Positions 1-8,930 of a DNA stretch of 64,000 nt are shown piece by piece. The notes beneath the pieces were generated by a model, which searched no databases, was not told where the DNA came from, and saw only the letters and a list, made by a program, of their open reading frames with translations. The stretch comes from Sulfitobacter sp. Its GTDB lineage: Bacteria > Pseudomonadota > Alphaproteobacteria > Rhodobacterales > Rhodobacteraceae. Both the position numbers and the translations under genes were made by a program. The stretch is taken from contig JAQXCD010000031.1 in the NCBI GenBank assembly GCA_029252045.1, forward strand, positions 1 through 64,000, read 5' to 3'. Position 1 is the stretch's first letter, and the number at the start of each line of letters is the position of its first letter.

Positions 1-87
1 CAGCTCCGCCATCGACATCTCCTCGCGGATTGCTGCAAGCGCAACCTTGGCTTTGAAATCGGGCGAATGGTTCTTTCGTTTTGTCAT
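1..87 (-). mobile_element. IS3-family transposase OrfA, N-terminal fragment (cut by window edge)
   Basis: The 29 codons that remain begin MTKRKNHSPDFKAKVALAAI, the usual opening of an IS3-family OrfA (helix-turn-helix transposase subunit). The ATG is at 85-87 on the minus strand. The reading frame runs off the left edge, so the rest of orfA, orfB and the other end of the element are outside. The element's end probably lies near position 148, where TGTTCGCGGATTTTCGGACC reads inward on the minus strand; the leading TG fits an IS3 terminal repeat. The exact end is inferred. Confidence 0.75.
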
Positions 88-119
88 TTGGGATCACTTC
101 TTTCGTCATGCAATCCACC

Positions 120-290
120 TTAACAAATGGTCCGAAAATCCGCGAACACCTCTATAACCCCCAACAACGGCAATCCATAGATCAGACCAACAGGTACCGT
201 CCGCTCATGCCGCGCCCGCATCCCTACAAACAACAGCACCGCTAGCAGTGGCCAAACCCAGATCGGTGCGCCCGTGATAAGTTGTGTCAT
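120..290 (-). pseudogene. Small membrane protein (DUF6622-like) truncated by the IS insertion
   Basis: An ATG at 288-290 opens a frame starting MTQLITGAPIWVWPLLAVLL, with a hydrophobic helix near residues 8-24 and a second beginning near residue 39. This looks like the start of a DUF6622-type inner-membrane protein, which is normally much longer. The frame continues from about position 148 into the IS end and stops at a TAA (120-122) after 56 residues, so the last nine or so residues belong to the element. The rest of the gene should lie on the far side of the IS, outside the window. The family name rests on memory of the N-terminus; the truncation is directly visible. Confidence 0.6.
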
Positions 291-431
291 GTCCGTTATC
301 CTTCATTCAAATTGGAACTGCCATTTTGAAACCACAGACCATTGCTTTGAGGCCAGCAGACATACGCGAACGCCCCTCAGAATACGCGAAACACAGGAAA
401 AACTGCTCACGCAGCGTGAATGACACACGGC

Positions 432-463
432 AAAACGCCCCACCGTTTCCGATGGGGCGTTTC
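432..463 (-). terminator. Terminator downstream of pntB
   Basis: Arms AAACGCCCCA (433-442) and TGGGGCGTTT (453-462) form a 10-pair stem with a 10-base loop. On the minus strand the stem ends in GTTTTG. It lies about 80 bases past the pntB stop, as expected for the end of the pntAB transcript. Confidence 0.7.
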
Positions 464-480
464 CATTTGAGGCCAGCATC

Positions 481-523
481 GGAATTTTTGAAAATTCCGT
501 TCCGGTTTTTTTGAAAAAACCGG
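481..523. repeat. Two adjacent short palindromes in the pntB 3' region
   Basis: GGAATTTT / AAAATTCC (481-498) is followed four bases later by CCGGTTTTTT / AAAAAACCGG (502-523). Both are perfect inverted repeats with one or two central bases. They lie between the pntB stop and its terminator. Function unknown; they could be 3'-end stability hairpins or a small interspersed repeat. Confidence 0.6.
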
Positions 524-538
524 TTACCGCCAGATAGC

Positions 539-1978
539 TTAGTCGATCATCGGCAGCAATTTATCCAAAGACGCCTTAGCATCCCCGTAGAACATGCGTG
601 TGTTCTCTTTGAAGAACAGCGGGTTCTCGATACCGGAGTAGCCGGTGCCCTGCCCCCGCTTGGAGACAAACACCTGCTTGGCCTTCCAGCATTCCAGAAC
701 CGGCATGCCTGCGATGGGGCTGTTCGGGTCATCCTGTGCGGCCGGGTTCACGATGTCGTTGGAACCGATAACAATCGCCACGTCTGTGGTCGGGAAATCA
801 TCGTTGATCTCGTCCATCTCCATAACGATGTCATAAGGCACCTTCGCCTCCGCCAGCAGCACGTTCATGTGACCGGGCAAACGGCCCGCCACCGGGTGAA
901 TGGCAAAACGCACATTCTTGCCCTGCGCACGCAATTTACGCACCAGCTCGGCTACACCGGCCTGCGCTTGCGCAACCGCCATACCGTAACCCGGAATAAT
1001 GATGACGCTATCCGCTTCATTGAGCGCCGCAGCAACCCCTTCCGCTTCAATCGCAATCTGCTCGCCTTCAACGGCCATCTGCTCGCCAGCGGGGCCACCA
1101 AAGCCGCCCAAGATCACGGATACAAACGAACGGTTCATCGCCTTGCACATGATGTAGGACAGGATCGCCCCCGAGGAACCCACAAGCGCACCGACCACGA
1201 TCAACAGGTCATTGCCAAGCGAGAAGCCGATCGCCGCGGCAGCCCAACCGGAATAGCTGTTGAGCATCGACACAACCACCGGCATATCCGCGCCACCAAT
1301 CCCCATGATCAGGTGATAGCCGATAAACAGCGCGCACAGCGTCATGACGAATAGGGGCAGGAAACCACCCGTGTTGAAGTACCAGACCAGCGACAGCAGC
1401 GACAAACCCGCCGCCGTTGCGTTCAGGATATGGCCACCGGGCAGCTTTTGAGCTGTGGAAGTCACCCGCCCCGCCAGCTTGCCATAGGCAATCACGGAAC
1501 CGGTAAACGTCACTGCACCGATGAACACGCCAAGGAACAGCTCAACCCGCAGAATGTTGATCTCGACAGCTGATTTCTTGGCGATCAAAGCTGCAAACGT
1601 TCCCAGCGTATAAGGGTCCCCCCCTTCAGCCATAAAGCCTGTCACACGTCTGATCTCGAAATGCGCAATCAGACCAACGAAAACAGCCGCCAGACCAACA
1701 AGGCTGTGCATCGCTGCAACCAGCTCTGGCATCTCGGTCATTTTGACCTTGGTGGCCAATTGATAACCGATGGCACCGCCACCGGCGATCAGGATAAGCG
1801 ACAGCAGCCAGAAACCGGAGCCCGGGCCGACCAACGTCGCAGCAACTGCCAGCGCCATGCCGACAATCCCGTACCACACCGCGCGTTTTGCGCTTTCCTG
1901 ACCGGACAAACCGCCCAGCGATAGGATGAATAGAATGGCGGCAACTACATAAGCCGCTGTTGTAAAACCAAAATCCAT
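539..1978 (-). CDS. pntB: NAD(P) transhydrogenase subunit beta
   Basis: Beta subunit of the proton-translocating transhydrogenase of the inner membrane, which uses the proton gradient to reduce NADP+ with NADH. The 479 residues match the family length. About residues 1-275 are a run of hydrophobic helices (domain II), and the soluble NADP(H)-binding domain III follows, with its nucleotide loop [11 protein letters not shown] near residue 330. The start lies 15 bases after the pntA stop, so the two are one operon. The stop is TAA; two palindromes and a terminator follow. Confidence 0.97.
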   Translation of the reverse strand: MDFGFTTAAYVVAAILFILSLGGLSGQESAKRAVWYGIVGMALAVAATLVGPGSGFWLLSLILIAGGGAIGYQLATKVKMTEMPELVAAMHSLVGLAAVFVGLIAHFEIRRVTGFMAEGGDPYTLGTFAALIAKKSAVEINILRVELFLGVFIGAVTFTGSVIAYGKLAGRVTSTAQKLPGGHILNATAAGLSLLSLVWYFNTGGFLPLFVMTLCALFIGYHLIMGIGGADMPVVVSMLNSYSGWAAAAIGFSLGNDLLIVVGALVGSSGAILSYIMCKAMNRSFVSVILGGFGGPAGEQMAVEGEQIAIEAEGVAAALNEADSVIIIPGYGMAVAQAQAGVAELVRKLRAQGKNVRFAIHPVAGRLPGHMNVLLAEAKVPYDIVMEMDEINDDFPTTDVAIVIGSNDIVNPAAQDDPNSPIAGMPVLECWKAKQVFVSKRGQGTGYSGIENPLFFKENTRMFYGDAKASLDKLLPMID

Positions 1979-1993
1979 TGTTCCCGCTCCTCT

Positions 1994-3568
1994 TTAAGAT
2001 TTCTGGAACATGGCGAGCATGCGCCGTGTCACGAGGAAGCCACCGAAGATGTTGATCCCACACATGAAGACCGCCAAAGCAGCAAGGATAACCACCAAAG
2101 CCGAGCCTGAGCCAATTTGCATCAGCGCCCCCAGAATGATGATCGAGGAAATCGCATTGGTCACCGCCATCAGCGGCGTGTGCAGGCTGTGCGCCACGCC
2201 CCAGATCACCTGGAAACCAATAAACACCGACAGAACAAACACGATAAAGTGCTGCATAAAGCTGGTCGGCGCCACCAAACCAATCGCCAGCAGCAACGCG
2301 CCACCAACTCCCAGCAGGATCACTTGATTCTTCGTCTGCGCCTTAAACGCTGCCACTTCAGCTGCACGCTTTTCTTCCGGCGTCAGCTCTTTCGCGGCAG
2401 GCTTTTTCGGCGCTGCTGCAATCGCCGCCACTTTTGGCGGTGGCGGTGGGAAGGTCACCTCGGACGCATGGGCGATTGTCGCCCCACGGATCACGTCATC
2501 TTCCATGTTGTGATTGATCACACCGTCTTTGGCTGGCGTGAGGTCGGTCAACAAATGGCGGATGTTGGTGGAATAGAGCGTGGAGGCTTGCGTGCCCATC
2601 CGGCTCGGGAAGTCGGTGTAGCCGATGATGGTCACGCCATTGTCGGTCACGATCTTCTCATCCATGACGGTCTGCTTGCAGTTACCGCCCTTCTCTGCCG
2701 CGAGGTCCACAATCACGGAACCCGGCTTCATCGCTGCAACCATATCTTCGGTCCACAGCTCGGGCGCTTCGCGGTTGGGGATCAGTGCCGTACAAATGAC
2801 GATATCCACATCCGGTGCCAGCTCGCGGAACTTTGCCAGCTGTGCTTCGCGGAACTCTGGCGAGGAAACGGACGCATAGCCACCCGTCGCCGCACCGTCC
2901 TGCTGCTCTTCCTTGAAATCAAGGTAGACAAACTGCGCACCCATGCTCTCGACCTGCTCGGCCACTTCGGGCCGCACGTCAAAGGCCAGCGTGATCGCAC
3001 CAAGGCTGGTGGACGTGCCAATCGCAGCCAAACCGGCCACACCCGCACCAATCACCAGAACCTTCGCAGGGGGTACCTTGCCAGCCGCAGTGATCTGTCC
3101 GGTAAAGAAACGGCCAAAGTTGTTGCCCGCCTCGATCACCGAACGGTAGCCCGCAATATTCGCCATGGAGGACAGCGCATCCATCTTCTGTGCACGGCTG
3201 ATGCGCGGGATCATTTCCATCGCAACAACAGTAGCACCCTTCTTGGCTGCCGCCTGCATCTTCGCCTCATCGCCCACAGGGCTGAAGAAGGAAATCAGTG
3301 TCTGGCCTTCACGAAGCTTTTTCATCTCCGCATCATCGGGCGCACGCACCTTGGCAACCACATCGGCCGCTTTCCACAGCGCCGCTGCGGTTTTCACCAC
3401 TTCGACTCCGGCAGCCGCGTAAGACGCATCGTCAAAACCTGACGCAGCCCCCGCACCGCTCTCAATCAGGCACTCATGCCCGAGTTTTTGTAATTGAAGC
3501 GCACTATCGGGCGTCATCGCCACGCGGCGCTCGCCCTCGAATACCTCTTTAGGTGTCCCGATCTTCAC
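1994..3568 (-). CDS. pntA: NAD(P) transhydrogenase subunit alpha (fused form)
   Basis: Alpha subunit of the transhydrogenase. The N-terminal two thirds form the NAD(H)-binding domain I, starting MKIGTPKEVFEGERRVAMTP as in alanine dehydrogenase relatives, with a Rossmann loop (VLVIGAGVAGLAA) near residues 170-182. A lysine/proline/alanine-rich linker near 380-405 leads to membrane helices at about 415-515. The 524 residues cover both PntAA and PntAB, so this is the single-chain E. coli type rather than the split type of some alphaproteobacteria. It is first in the operon with pntB. Confidence 0.97.
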   Translation of the reverse strand: MKIGTPKEVFEGERRVAMTPDSALQLQKLGHECLIESGAGAASGFDDASYAAAGVEVVKTAAALWKAADVVAKVRAPDDAEMKKLREGQTLISFFSPVGDEAKMQAAAKKGATVVAMEMIPRISRAQKMDALSSMANIAGYRSVIEAGNNFGRFFTGQITAAGKVPPAKVLVIGAGVAGLAAIGTSTSLGAITLAFDVRPEVAEQVESMGAQFVYLDFKEEQQDGAATGGYASVSSPEFREAQLAKFRELAPDVDIVICTALIPNREAPELWTEDMVAAMKPGSVIVDLAAEKGGNCKQTVMDEKIVTDNGVTIIGYTDFPSRMGTQASTLYSTNIRHLLTDLTPAKDGVINHNMEDDVIRGATIAHASEVTFPPPPPKVAAIAAAPKKPAAKELTPEEKRAAEVAAFKAQTKNQVILLGVGGALLLAIGLVAPTSFMQHFIVFVLSVFIGFQVIWGVAHSLHTPLMAVTNAISSIIILGALMQIGSGSALVVILAALAVFMCGINIFGGFLVTRRMLAMFQKS

Positions 3569-3892
3569 TCAAAATCTCCCAAAATTGCGTTTGGTGCCGA
3601 AACTGGCGTGTCGCAGATGATCATCTGACCTACCCCGCAGCCCCCGGACAAACAAGCACTGCACCTGCATAATTTGTCGCATCCCAACGGATTTTTGACG
3701 TCTTTGCAGCATTTTTAACCCTCGCAGGCCGCATCCGACCTCGAAACAAAGTTTCAGGCAGCCCTAATTGTCCGCAACAATACATCCCTACCGCCTTCGA
3801 TAGAATCGCTTTTGCCGTGACGTTAATCGCGCAACCTCTTCTCGACCACACGATCAGCTCCTAACCTCAGGCCAGAAAATGGGAGAACATAC
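3569..3892. other. Intergenic region between divergent pntA and an SDR gene
   Basis: This stretch of 324 bases holds no convincing reading frame. It must contain the promoters of the divergently read pntAB operon and the SDR gene, but I see no clear promoter boxes or operator. The SDR gene has a GGGAG ribosome site just inside its right end. Confidence 0.5.
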
Positions 3893-4645
3893 ATGTCATT
3901 GAACGGAAAACACGCACTCGTCACAGGCGGCGGCACGGGCATCGGGCTTGCCATCGCCCACATGCTCGTTGAACGCGGCGCACATGTCACAATCACCGGA
4001 CGGCGGCAGGAGGTGCTGGAGGACGTCGCAACCGCAGGCATGACCCCGATGGCCATGGATGTTCGCAACGAGGACGATGTCGTGGCCAAGATCGCCGCGG
4101 CTGTTGCGGCCCATGGACCCATCCAGATTTGCGTGCCCAACGCCGGCCTCGCCACAGGCAAAGCCGCCCACAAGACAGATATGACCTTCTGGCGCGATAT
4201 GATGGCAACCAATCTGGACGGTGCATTTTTGACGATCCGCGAAAGCCTGAAAGGCATGCGCGAAACCGATTGGGGCCGGGTGATTGCGGTGTCTTCGATG
4301 GCAGGCCTCAAGGGCCTTCCGGGGGCCGCCTGCTATTCCGCTTCCAAACACGGCATGATCGGTCTGATCCGCTCGCTCAGCGAAGAATATATGGGCAAGC
4401 CCTATACGTTCAACTCGCTCTGCCCCGGTTATGTGGACACGCCCATCGTCACCCGCAACACCCAATCCATATCCGAACGCGCAGGCATCTCAACCGAAGC
4501 CGCCCGCGATATGATGGTGAACGCCAACCGCCACAAACGCCTGATCACGGTTGAGGAAGTAGCCGCAGCCGCCGCATGGCTGGTGGGTCCCGACAGCGGC
4601 AGCATCAACGGCCAAAGCGTCGAGATCGCCGGCGGGATGATGTAG
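3893..4645 (+). CDS. SDR-family NAD(P)-dependent oxidoreductase
   Basis: A classical short-chain dehydrogenase of 250 residues. It has the nucleotide loop TGGGTGIG (11-18), the PNAG element (82-85), the catalytic serine near 134-135 and the YSASK pair Tyr148/Lys152. The C-terminus (NGQSVEIAGGMM) resembles 3-hydroxybutyrate or 3-oxoacyl reductases of the family, but the substrate cannot be told from the sequence. A GGGAG site sits eight bases before the ATG. It is read away from pntAB and ends just before a convergent amidotransferase gene. Confidence 0.9.
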   Translation: MSLNGKHALVTGGGTGIGLAIAHMLVERGAHVTITGRRQEVLEDVATAGMTPMAMDVRNEDDVVAKIAAAVAAHGPIQICVPNAGLATGKAAHKTDMTFWRDMMATNLDGAFLTIRESLKGMRETDWGRVIAVSSMAGLKGLPGAACYSASKHGMIGLIRSLSEEYMGKPYTFNSLCPGYVDTPIVTRNTQSISERAGISTEAARDMMVNANRHKRLITVEEVAAAAAWLVGPDSGSINGQSVEIAGGMM

Positions 4646-4653
4646 CGCCGCTG

Positions 4654-5433
4654 CTAGACTGCGCGCACCACAGCTTCAGGTCGCACCCCTGCCGCCCAAT
4701 CCCGGGCGGCAGCACCAAACGCCTCGAACAGCGGCTTCGAGACCGGGTCTTTTGCCGCCTCATACTCGGGGTGCCACTGAACACCCATCGTAAAGCCGGG
4801 GGCGCCTTCGACATAGATCGCTTCGGGTGTGCCGTCTTCCGCATATCCGTCGATCACAATACGCGGCCCCGCATCCTTGATCCCCTGCCCGTGCAACGTA
4901 TTGGTGCGCACAACTTCGGCCCCCATGACGCGGTGAAACAAGCCGCCATTGGTAAAGCGTACGTCGTGGCGCAGCTCGAACTTCTCTTGCAGCGTGCCCT
5001 CAGGTGGCATCCGGTGGTTCATCCGGCCGGGCAATTCGCGGATTTCGGGGTACAGCGTCCCGCCCATCGCCACGTTGATTTCCTGAAAACCACGGCAAAT
5101 ACCCAACACAGGCTGACCCACAGCCACACAGGCCCGCGTCAATTCCAGTACCAGCGCATCGCGCGCGCGGTCAAATTCGCCATGTGCAGGCGTTTCTTCT
5201 TCACCGTATTCTTCGGGATGTACGTTTGGGCGGCCGCCGGTCAGCAGAAACCCGTCACAGCAATCCATCAACTCGGCCACACTCACCAATGACGGGCACG
5301 ACGGCACTAACAGGGGCATACATCCCGCAACCCGCGCCACCGCTTCCGAGTTCATCAACCCGCCTGCATGTACAGGGTAGTTCTCATGCAGCACATAGCT
5401 GTTGCCAATGATCCCGATAACAGGCCGACCCAT
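4654..5433 (-). CDS. Class I glutamine-amidotransferase-like hydrolase (gamma-glutamyl-GABA hydrolase family)
   Basis: Cytoplasmic peptidase-C26-type protein of 259 residues, similar in plan to PuuD, which cleaves gamma-glutamyl-GABA. The triad is visible: nucleophile Cys113 in GICRGFQEIN, and His221/Glu223 in QWHPEYE. The start at MGRPVIGI is preferred over an in-frame start five codons upstream because GGAG lies nine bases before it. No synthetase or polyamine genes are next to it, so the true substrate is open. Confidence 0.85.
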   Translation of the reverse strand: MGRPVIGIIGNSYVLHENYPVHAGGLMNSEAVARVAGCMPLLVPSCPSLVSVAELMDCCDGFLLTGGRPNVHPEEYGEEETPAHGEFDRARDALVLELTRACVAVGQPVLGICRGFQEINVAMGGTLYPEIRELPGRMNHRMPPEGTLQEKFELRHDVRFTNGGLFHRVMGAEVVRTNTLHGQGIKDAGPRIVIDGYAEDGTPEAIYVEGAPGFTMGVQWHPEYEAAKDPVSKPLFEAFGAAARDWAAGVRPEAVVRAV

Positions 5434-5555
5434 AATACACCACTCCACAATCCTGATTTGCGTCCAAGACTAGCGGGGTTGGGTTCAGGCCTCAACAACA
5501 CATTTGCACGCACACCCGCTTAACAGGCATGCGCGCCTTCTTTTTAAGCCGATAT

Positions 5556-5981
5556 TTAGACTTCGCCGATCAGCTTTGCCGCCTCGATGCCCGCCATAGC
5601 CGCGATGGCATCATTGTCCGACGTATCGCCGGTCACACCAACAGCGCCAATCACAGCCCCTTTGGCCGAGCGCAACAACACGCCCCCCGGTACCGGAATA
5701 ACCTGCCCGCCAAAAACCCCGTTCACCGCCGCCATGAAGTAACTCTGCGCTTCCGCACGAGCCATCTGCGCCGTTCCTGCCATGCCCAACATAACAGCGC
5801 CGTAAGCCTTACCATGCGCAATTGCAAAACGCCCCGGTGCCGCCCCGTCCTGACGCTCGAACGCCTGAATATTGCCGCCTGCGTCCAACACAACAACAGA
5901 CAAAGACTTCAGCCCCAATTCGGCGCCTTTTTCAAACGTCTTGCGGATAATCACCCGCGCTTTTCCTAACGATACACTCAT
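5556..5981 (-). CDS. GlcG/HbpS-family protein
   Basis: A 141-residue protein of the DUF336 family (GlcG, HbpS). The family shows a PAS-like fold and some members bind haem; the role of GlcG in glycolate operons is not established. The family's small-residue patterns are visible (VVVLDAGGN near residue 29, GAVGVTGDTSDND near 112). An AAGGAAAAAAC ribosome site precedes the ATG. It follows glcB by 92 bases on the same strand, recalling the glcG-glcB neighbourhood of glycolate operons. The glcDEF oxidase genes are not here. Confidence 0.85.
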   Translation of the reverse strand: MSVSLGKARVIIRKTFEKGAELGLKSLSVVVLDAGGNIQAFERQDGAAPGRFAIAHGKAYGAVMLGMAGTAQMARAEAQSYFMAAVNGVFGGQVIPVPGGVLLRSAKGAVIGAVGVTGDTSDNDAIAAMAGIEAAKLIGEV

Positions 5982-6029
5982 GTTTTTTCCTTCTATCTAT
6001 CTTATTTGGCCTTAAATCCTCCGGGAAGT

Positions 6030-6049
6030 CTGAAGGGCTGGCCCTTCAG
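6030..6049. other. Intergenic hairpin between glcB and the GlcG-like gene
   Basis: CTGAAGGGC and GCCCTTCAG form a perfect 9-pair stem with a two-base loop. There is no T-run on either strand, so it is not a typical terminator. It may stabilise or separate the glcB message from the downstream gene. Confidence 0.5.
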
Positions 6050-6072
6050 TCCCGTCCTCTCAACGCAGTACC

Positions 6073-8202
6073 TCAGCTGGCGGCTTTCAACTCCAACCGC
6101 CGCGCGTGCAGCACAGGTTCGGTATACCCCGATGGCTGCTTGGCCCCCTCCAGCACCAGATCGCACGCCGCCTTGAAAGCAATGTCGTCAAACGCAGGCG
6201 CCATGGGCTGATACAGCGGATCGCCGCCATTCTGACGGTCCACAACGGCTGCCATTTTGCGCAAGCCCGCCATCACCTGATCCTCCGAGATCACCCCGTG
6301 ATGCAGCCAGTTGGCTAGTGCCTGCGCAGAAATCCGGCAGGTCGCGCGATCTTCCATCAGGCCCACATCATTGATGTCCGGCACCTTGGAGCAGCCAACC
6401 CCCTGATCGACCCAGCGCACAACGTACCCGAGGATACCTTGCGCATTGTTCTCGATCTCGCGTGCGATTTCCTCGTCACTCAGGTTGCGGCCTGTCAGCA
6501 CCGGAATGCTCAGCAGATCGTCCAACGTGCCACGCGGCCCACCGGATGCCAATTCATCCTGACGCGCCAGAACATCCACCATGTGATAATGCATCGCGTG
6601 CAGTGTGGCGGCAGTTGGCGACGGGACCCATGCGCAGGTTGCCCCGGCTTTCGGATGGCCGATTTTGGCGATCAGCATCTCGCCCATCAGGTCCGGCATG
6701 GCCCACATGCCCTTGCCAATCTGCGCGCGCCCTTTGAGACCACAAGCCAGCCCGATATCCACATTGCGGTCCTCATAGGACGCAATCCAGGCCGAAGACT
6801 TCATCTCGCCTTTGGGCACCATCGGCCCCGCTTGCATGGAGGTGTGAATTTCATCGCCCGTCCGGTCGAGGAAACCCGTGTTGATAAACGCCACCCGCGA
6901 TTTCGCCGCACGGATACACTCGCCAAGGTTCACCGAGGTCCGGCGCTCTTCGTCCATGATCCCCAGCTTGACCGTATTGGCAGGCAGGCCCAGCGCCTTT
7001 TCAACATGGGTGAAAATCTCGTCCGCAAAGGCCACCTCTTCGGGGCCGTGCATCTTGGGCTTTACCACATAGACCGATCCGGTGAGCGAGTTGCCCCCCT
7101 CGCGGCCCAGATCATGCATGGCAATCAGCGTGGTGATCATCGCATCCATCAGGCCCTCGCCCACTTCCAGACCGTCACGGTCCAGCACGGCAGGGTTGGT
7201 CATCAGGTGGCCGACATTGCGCACCAACATCAGCGAGCGACCCTTTAGCGTCAGCGCGCCCCCATCCGGTGCCGTGTACTCACGATCGGGGTTCATCGCA
7301 CGGGTGACTGTTTTGCCGCCCTTCTCAAAGCTCTCCTCCAGATCGCCGCGCATCAGGCCCAGCCAGTTTGTATAGGCCACAACCTTATCCTCGGCATCCA
7401 CTGCCGCCACACTGTCTTCGCAATCCATGATGGTGCTCAGCGCCGATTCCATCACCACATCCGCCACATGTGCCGGATCTGTCTTGCCAATGGCATGGCT
7501 TGCATCAATCACAATCTCGACATGCAAACCGTTGTTCTTCAACAGCACCGCCGAAGGGGCAACCGCATCGCCACGGTATCCAGCAAACTGTGCCGGATCG
7601 CGCAGCGCTGGCACCAAAGCCCCTGCAACAATGCTGTATCCGGTCACATCCGCATGGCTGCCAGTAGAAAGCGGTGCGGTATCGTCCAGAAACGCCTTGG
7701 CGCGGGCAACAACCCGCGCGCCGCGCGCCGCGTCATATCCACCACCCGTTGGCAAATCGCCCAGAGCATCCGTGCCGTAGAACGCATCATAGAGCGAGCC
7801 CCAGCGCGCATTGGCTGCGTTCAACGCAAAGCGGGCGTTGGTGATCGGTACCACCAACTGCGGGCCGGGCGTGCTGGCCATCTCGACATCGACATTAGCC
7901 GTATCAATCTGGAACGGCGCGCCTTCGGGCACCAGATAGCCGATCTCTTTCAAAAACGCGGTATAAGCAACTGCGTCATGGGTCTGGCCCTGACGCGCAC
8001 GGTGCCATTCATCAATCTGGCCCTGAATCTGGCTGCGCTTTTCAAGCAACGCGCGATTCTTCGGACCCAACCCGTGCACCAGCGCCGAGAATCCTTCCCA
8101 GAACGCATCGGCGCTGACACTCAGCCCGTCCAGCGCGCGTTTTTCAATGAAATCAGACAACTGTGTGTCTACTTGCAACCCGTTACGGTCTACTCTTTGC
8201 AT
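6073..8202 (-). CDS. glcB: Malate synthase G
   Basis: Condenses glyoxylate with acetyl-CoA to malate, completing the glyoxylate bypass or glycolate use. The 709 residues match the long G isoform rather than the 530-residue A form. The start [10 protein letters not shown] is chosen because GGGGAGACAGATC stands directly before it; an in-frame start 19 codons upstream has no such site. Recognisable family segments include [17 protein letters not shown] and GMWAMPDLM. No isocitrate lyase gene is in the window. A palindrome 92 bases upstream may be an operator. Confidence 0.97.
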   Translation of the reverse strand: MQRVDRNGLQVDTQLSDFIEKRALDGLSVSADAFWEGFSALVHGLGPKNRALLEKRSQIQGQIDEWHRARQGQTHDAVAYTAFLKEIGYLVPEGAPFQIDTANVDVEMASTPGPQLVVPITNARFALNAANARWGSLYDAFYGTDALGDLPTGGGYDAARGARVVARAKAFLDDTAPLSTGSHADVTGYSIVAGALVPALRDPAQFAGYRGDAVAPSAVLLKNNGLHVEIVIDASHAIGKTDPAHVADVVMESALSTIMDCEDSVAAVDAEDKVVAYTNWLGLMRGDLEESFEKGGKTVTRAMNPDREYTAPDGGALTLKGRSLMLVRNVGHLMTNPAVLDRDGLEVGEGLMDAMITTLIAMHDLGREGGNSLTGSVYVVKPKMHGPEEVAFADEIFTHVEKALGLPANTVKLGIMDEERRTSVNLGECIRAAKSRVAFINTGFLDRTGDEIHTSMQAGPMVPKGEMKSSAWIASYEDRNVDIGLACGLKGRAQIGKGMWAMPDLMGEMLIAKIGHPKAGATCAWVPSPTAATLHAMHYHMVDVLARQDELASGGPRGTLDDLLSIPVLTGRNLSDEEIAREIENNAQGILGYVVRWVDQGVGCSKVPDINDVGLMEDRATCRISAQALANWLHHGVISEDQVMAGLRKMAAVVDRQNGGDPLYQPMAPAFDDIAFKAACDLVLEGAKQPSGYTEPVLHARRLELKAAS

Positions 8203-8293
8203 GATCTGTCTCCCCGTGCTGCGCACAAAAGTTTCCGATAGGAAAGCTGGTTTCTGCAAGGGATAAGCGCAACAGTCAAAGCCCGCAAGAGGT

Positions 8294-8314
8294 TTGGTAA
8301 AATTAGTTTACCAA
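8294..8314. promoter_or_regulatory. Palindromic candidate operator upstream of glcB
   Basis: TTGGTAAA (8294-8301) and TTTACCAA (8307-8314) are perfect inverted arms around the five bases ATTAG. The site lies between the DUF2256 stop and the glcB start. The shape fits a dimeric repressor such as a GntR-family protein; which one is not known. Confidence 0.5.
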
Positions 8315-8330
8315 TTCCACCATGATTGGA

Positions 8331-8486
8331 TCAACTGCCTGCTTTCGGTCGACTGCGTTTGCACCGCTCGGAGCAATAACGCACTTCATCCCACACAGCC
8401 GCCCACTTCTTGCGCCAGCTGAACGGCTTGGCGCAGGTTGCACAGGTCTTGTGAGGGAGGTCTGATTTTTTGATGTGTTTTGCCAT
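8331..8486 (-). CDS. DUF2256 zinc-ribbon-like small protein
   Basis: A 51-residue protein opening MAKHIKKSDLPHKTCATCAK. It has a CATC pair near residues 15-18 and a second pattern YCSERCK near 40-46, so four cysteines could hold one zinc. This is the DUF2256 family; no function is established. The ATG at 8484-8486 is preferred over a longer in-frame opening, since homologues as I recall them begin at this point. Confidence 0.85.
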   Translation of the reverse strand: MAKHIKKSDLPHKTCATCAKPFSWRKKWAAVWDEVRYCSERCKRSRPKAGS

Positions 8487-8517
8487 GGTCTGGCAGATAG
8501 GCTGCTTGCCCCCAAAG

Positions 8518-8544
8518 AAAAGGGCGCCCTGTCGGGCACCCGTA
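8518..8544 (-). terminator. Terminator downstream of the 78-residue membrane protein gene
   Basis: On the minus strand GGTGCCC and GGGCGCC pair across a GAC loop (one G-T pair), followed by CTTTTCTTT. It lies 25-50 bases past the stop of the preceding gene and in front of DUF2256. Confidence 0.55.
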
Positions 8545-8568
8545 CTCGTTACAAACATAACTGTAACT

Positions 8569-8805
8569 TCAGTTCGTCGCGGCAGGTGTTGCGCTAGAAT
8601 TTGCACCGGACGGGTTTTCATCCGCCGCCACGCCCACAACCGGCGCCGTACCCATCACCGAAATCTCATCCGCACCATTGATCATGTTAAACGCCACGAC
8701 GCCCAACAGAACCAAAGCGGCAAAGAGTATCGCCCCTTTAAGCCCTATCAGTGACGGGCGGTGCTGTTTTTCTTGCTTGCCGATATTTGTGTCGGGTGCA
8801 GACAT
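8569..8805 (-). CDS. Hypothetical single-pass membrane protein
   Basis: A 78-residue protein not recognised as a named family. The N-terminal 22 residues are polar and lysine-rich, one hydrophobic helix runs over about 24-42 (LKGAILFAALVLLGVVAF), and the tail is rich in alanine, serine and threonine. This suggests a membrane anchor with a short low-complexity outer tail. AAGGAGAACAG precedes the ATG. The gene is divergent from pepN; a CCCGCC/GGCGGG hairpin lies in its leader at 8829-8845. Confidence 0.65.
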   Translation of the reverse strand: MSAPDTNIGKQEKQHRPSLIGLKGAILFAALVLLGVVAFNMINGADEISVMGTAPVVGVAADENPSGANSSATPAATN

Positions 8806-8930
8806 GGTCTGTTCTCCTTAATCCGTGTCCCGCCTTGCAGGCGGGGTGATGCAGACTTAACGTGCGCAACATCACATTGGTTCCCTGCGTTCTCACAAAA
8901 ACCGTACAAATTTCTTTCAGGAGCATCCCC

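Noticed and set aside
2117-3442. Long plus-strand frame of 441 codons opposite pntA
   Set aside because: It is the antisense shadow of a clear pntA gene in high-GC DNA and has no domain or ribosome site.
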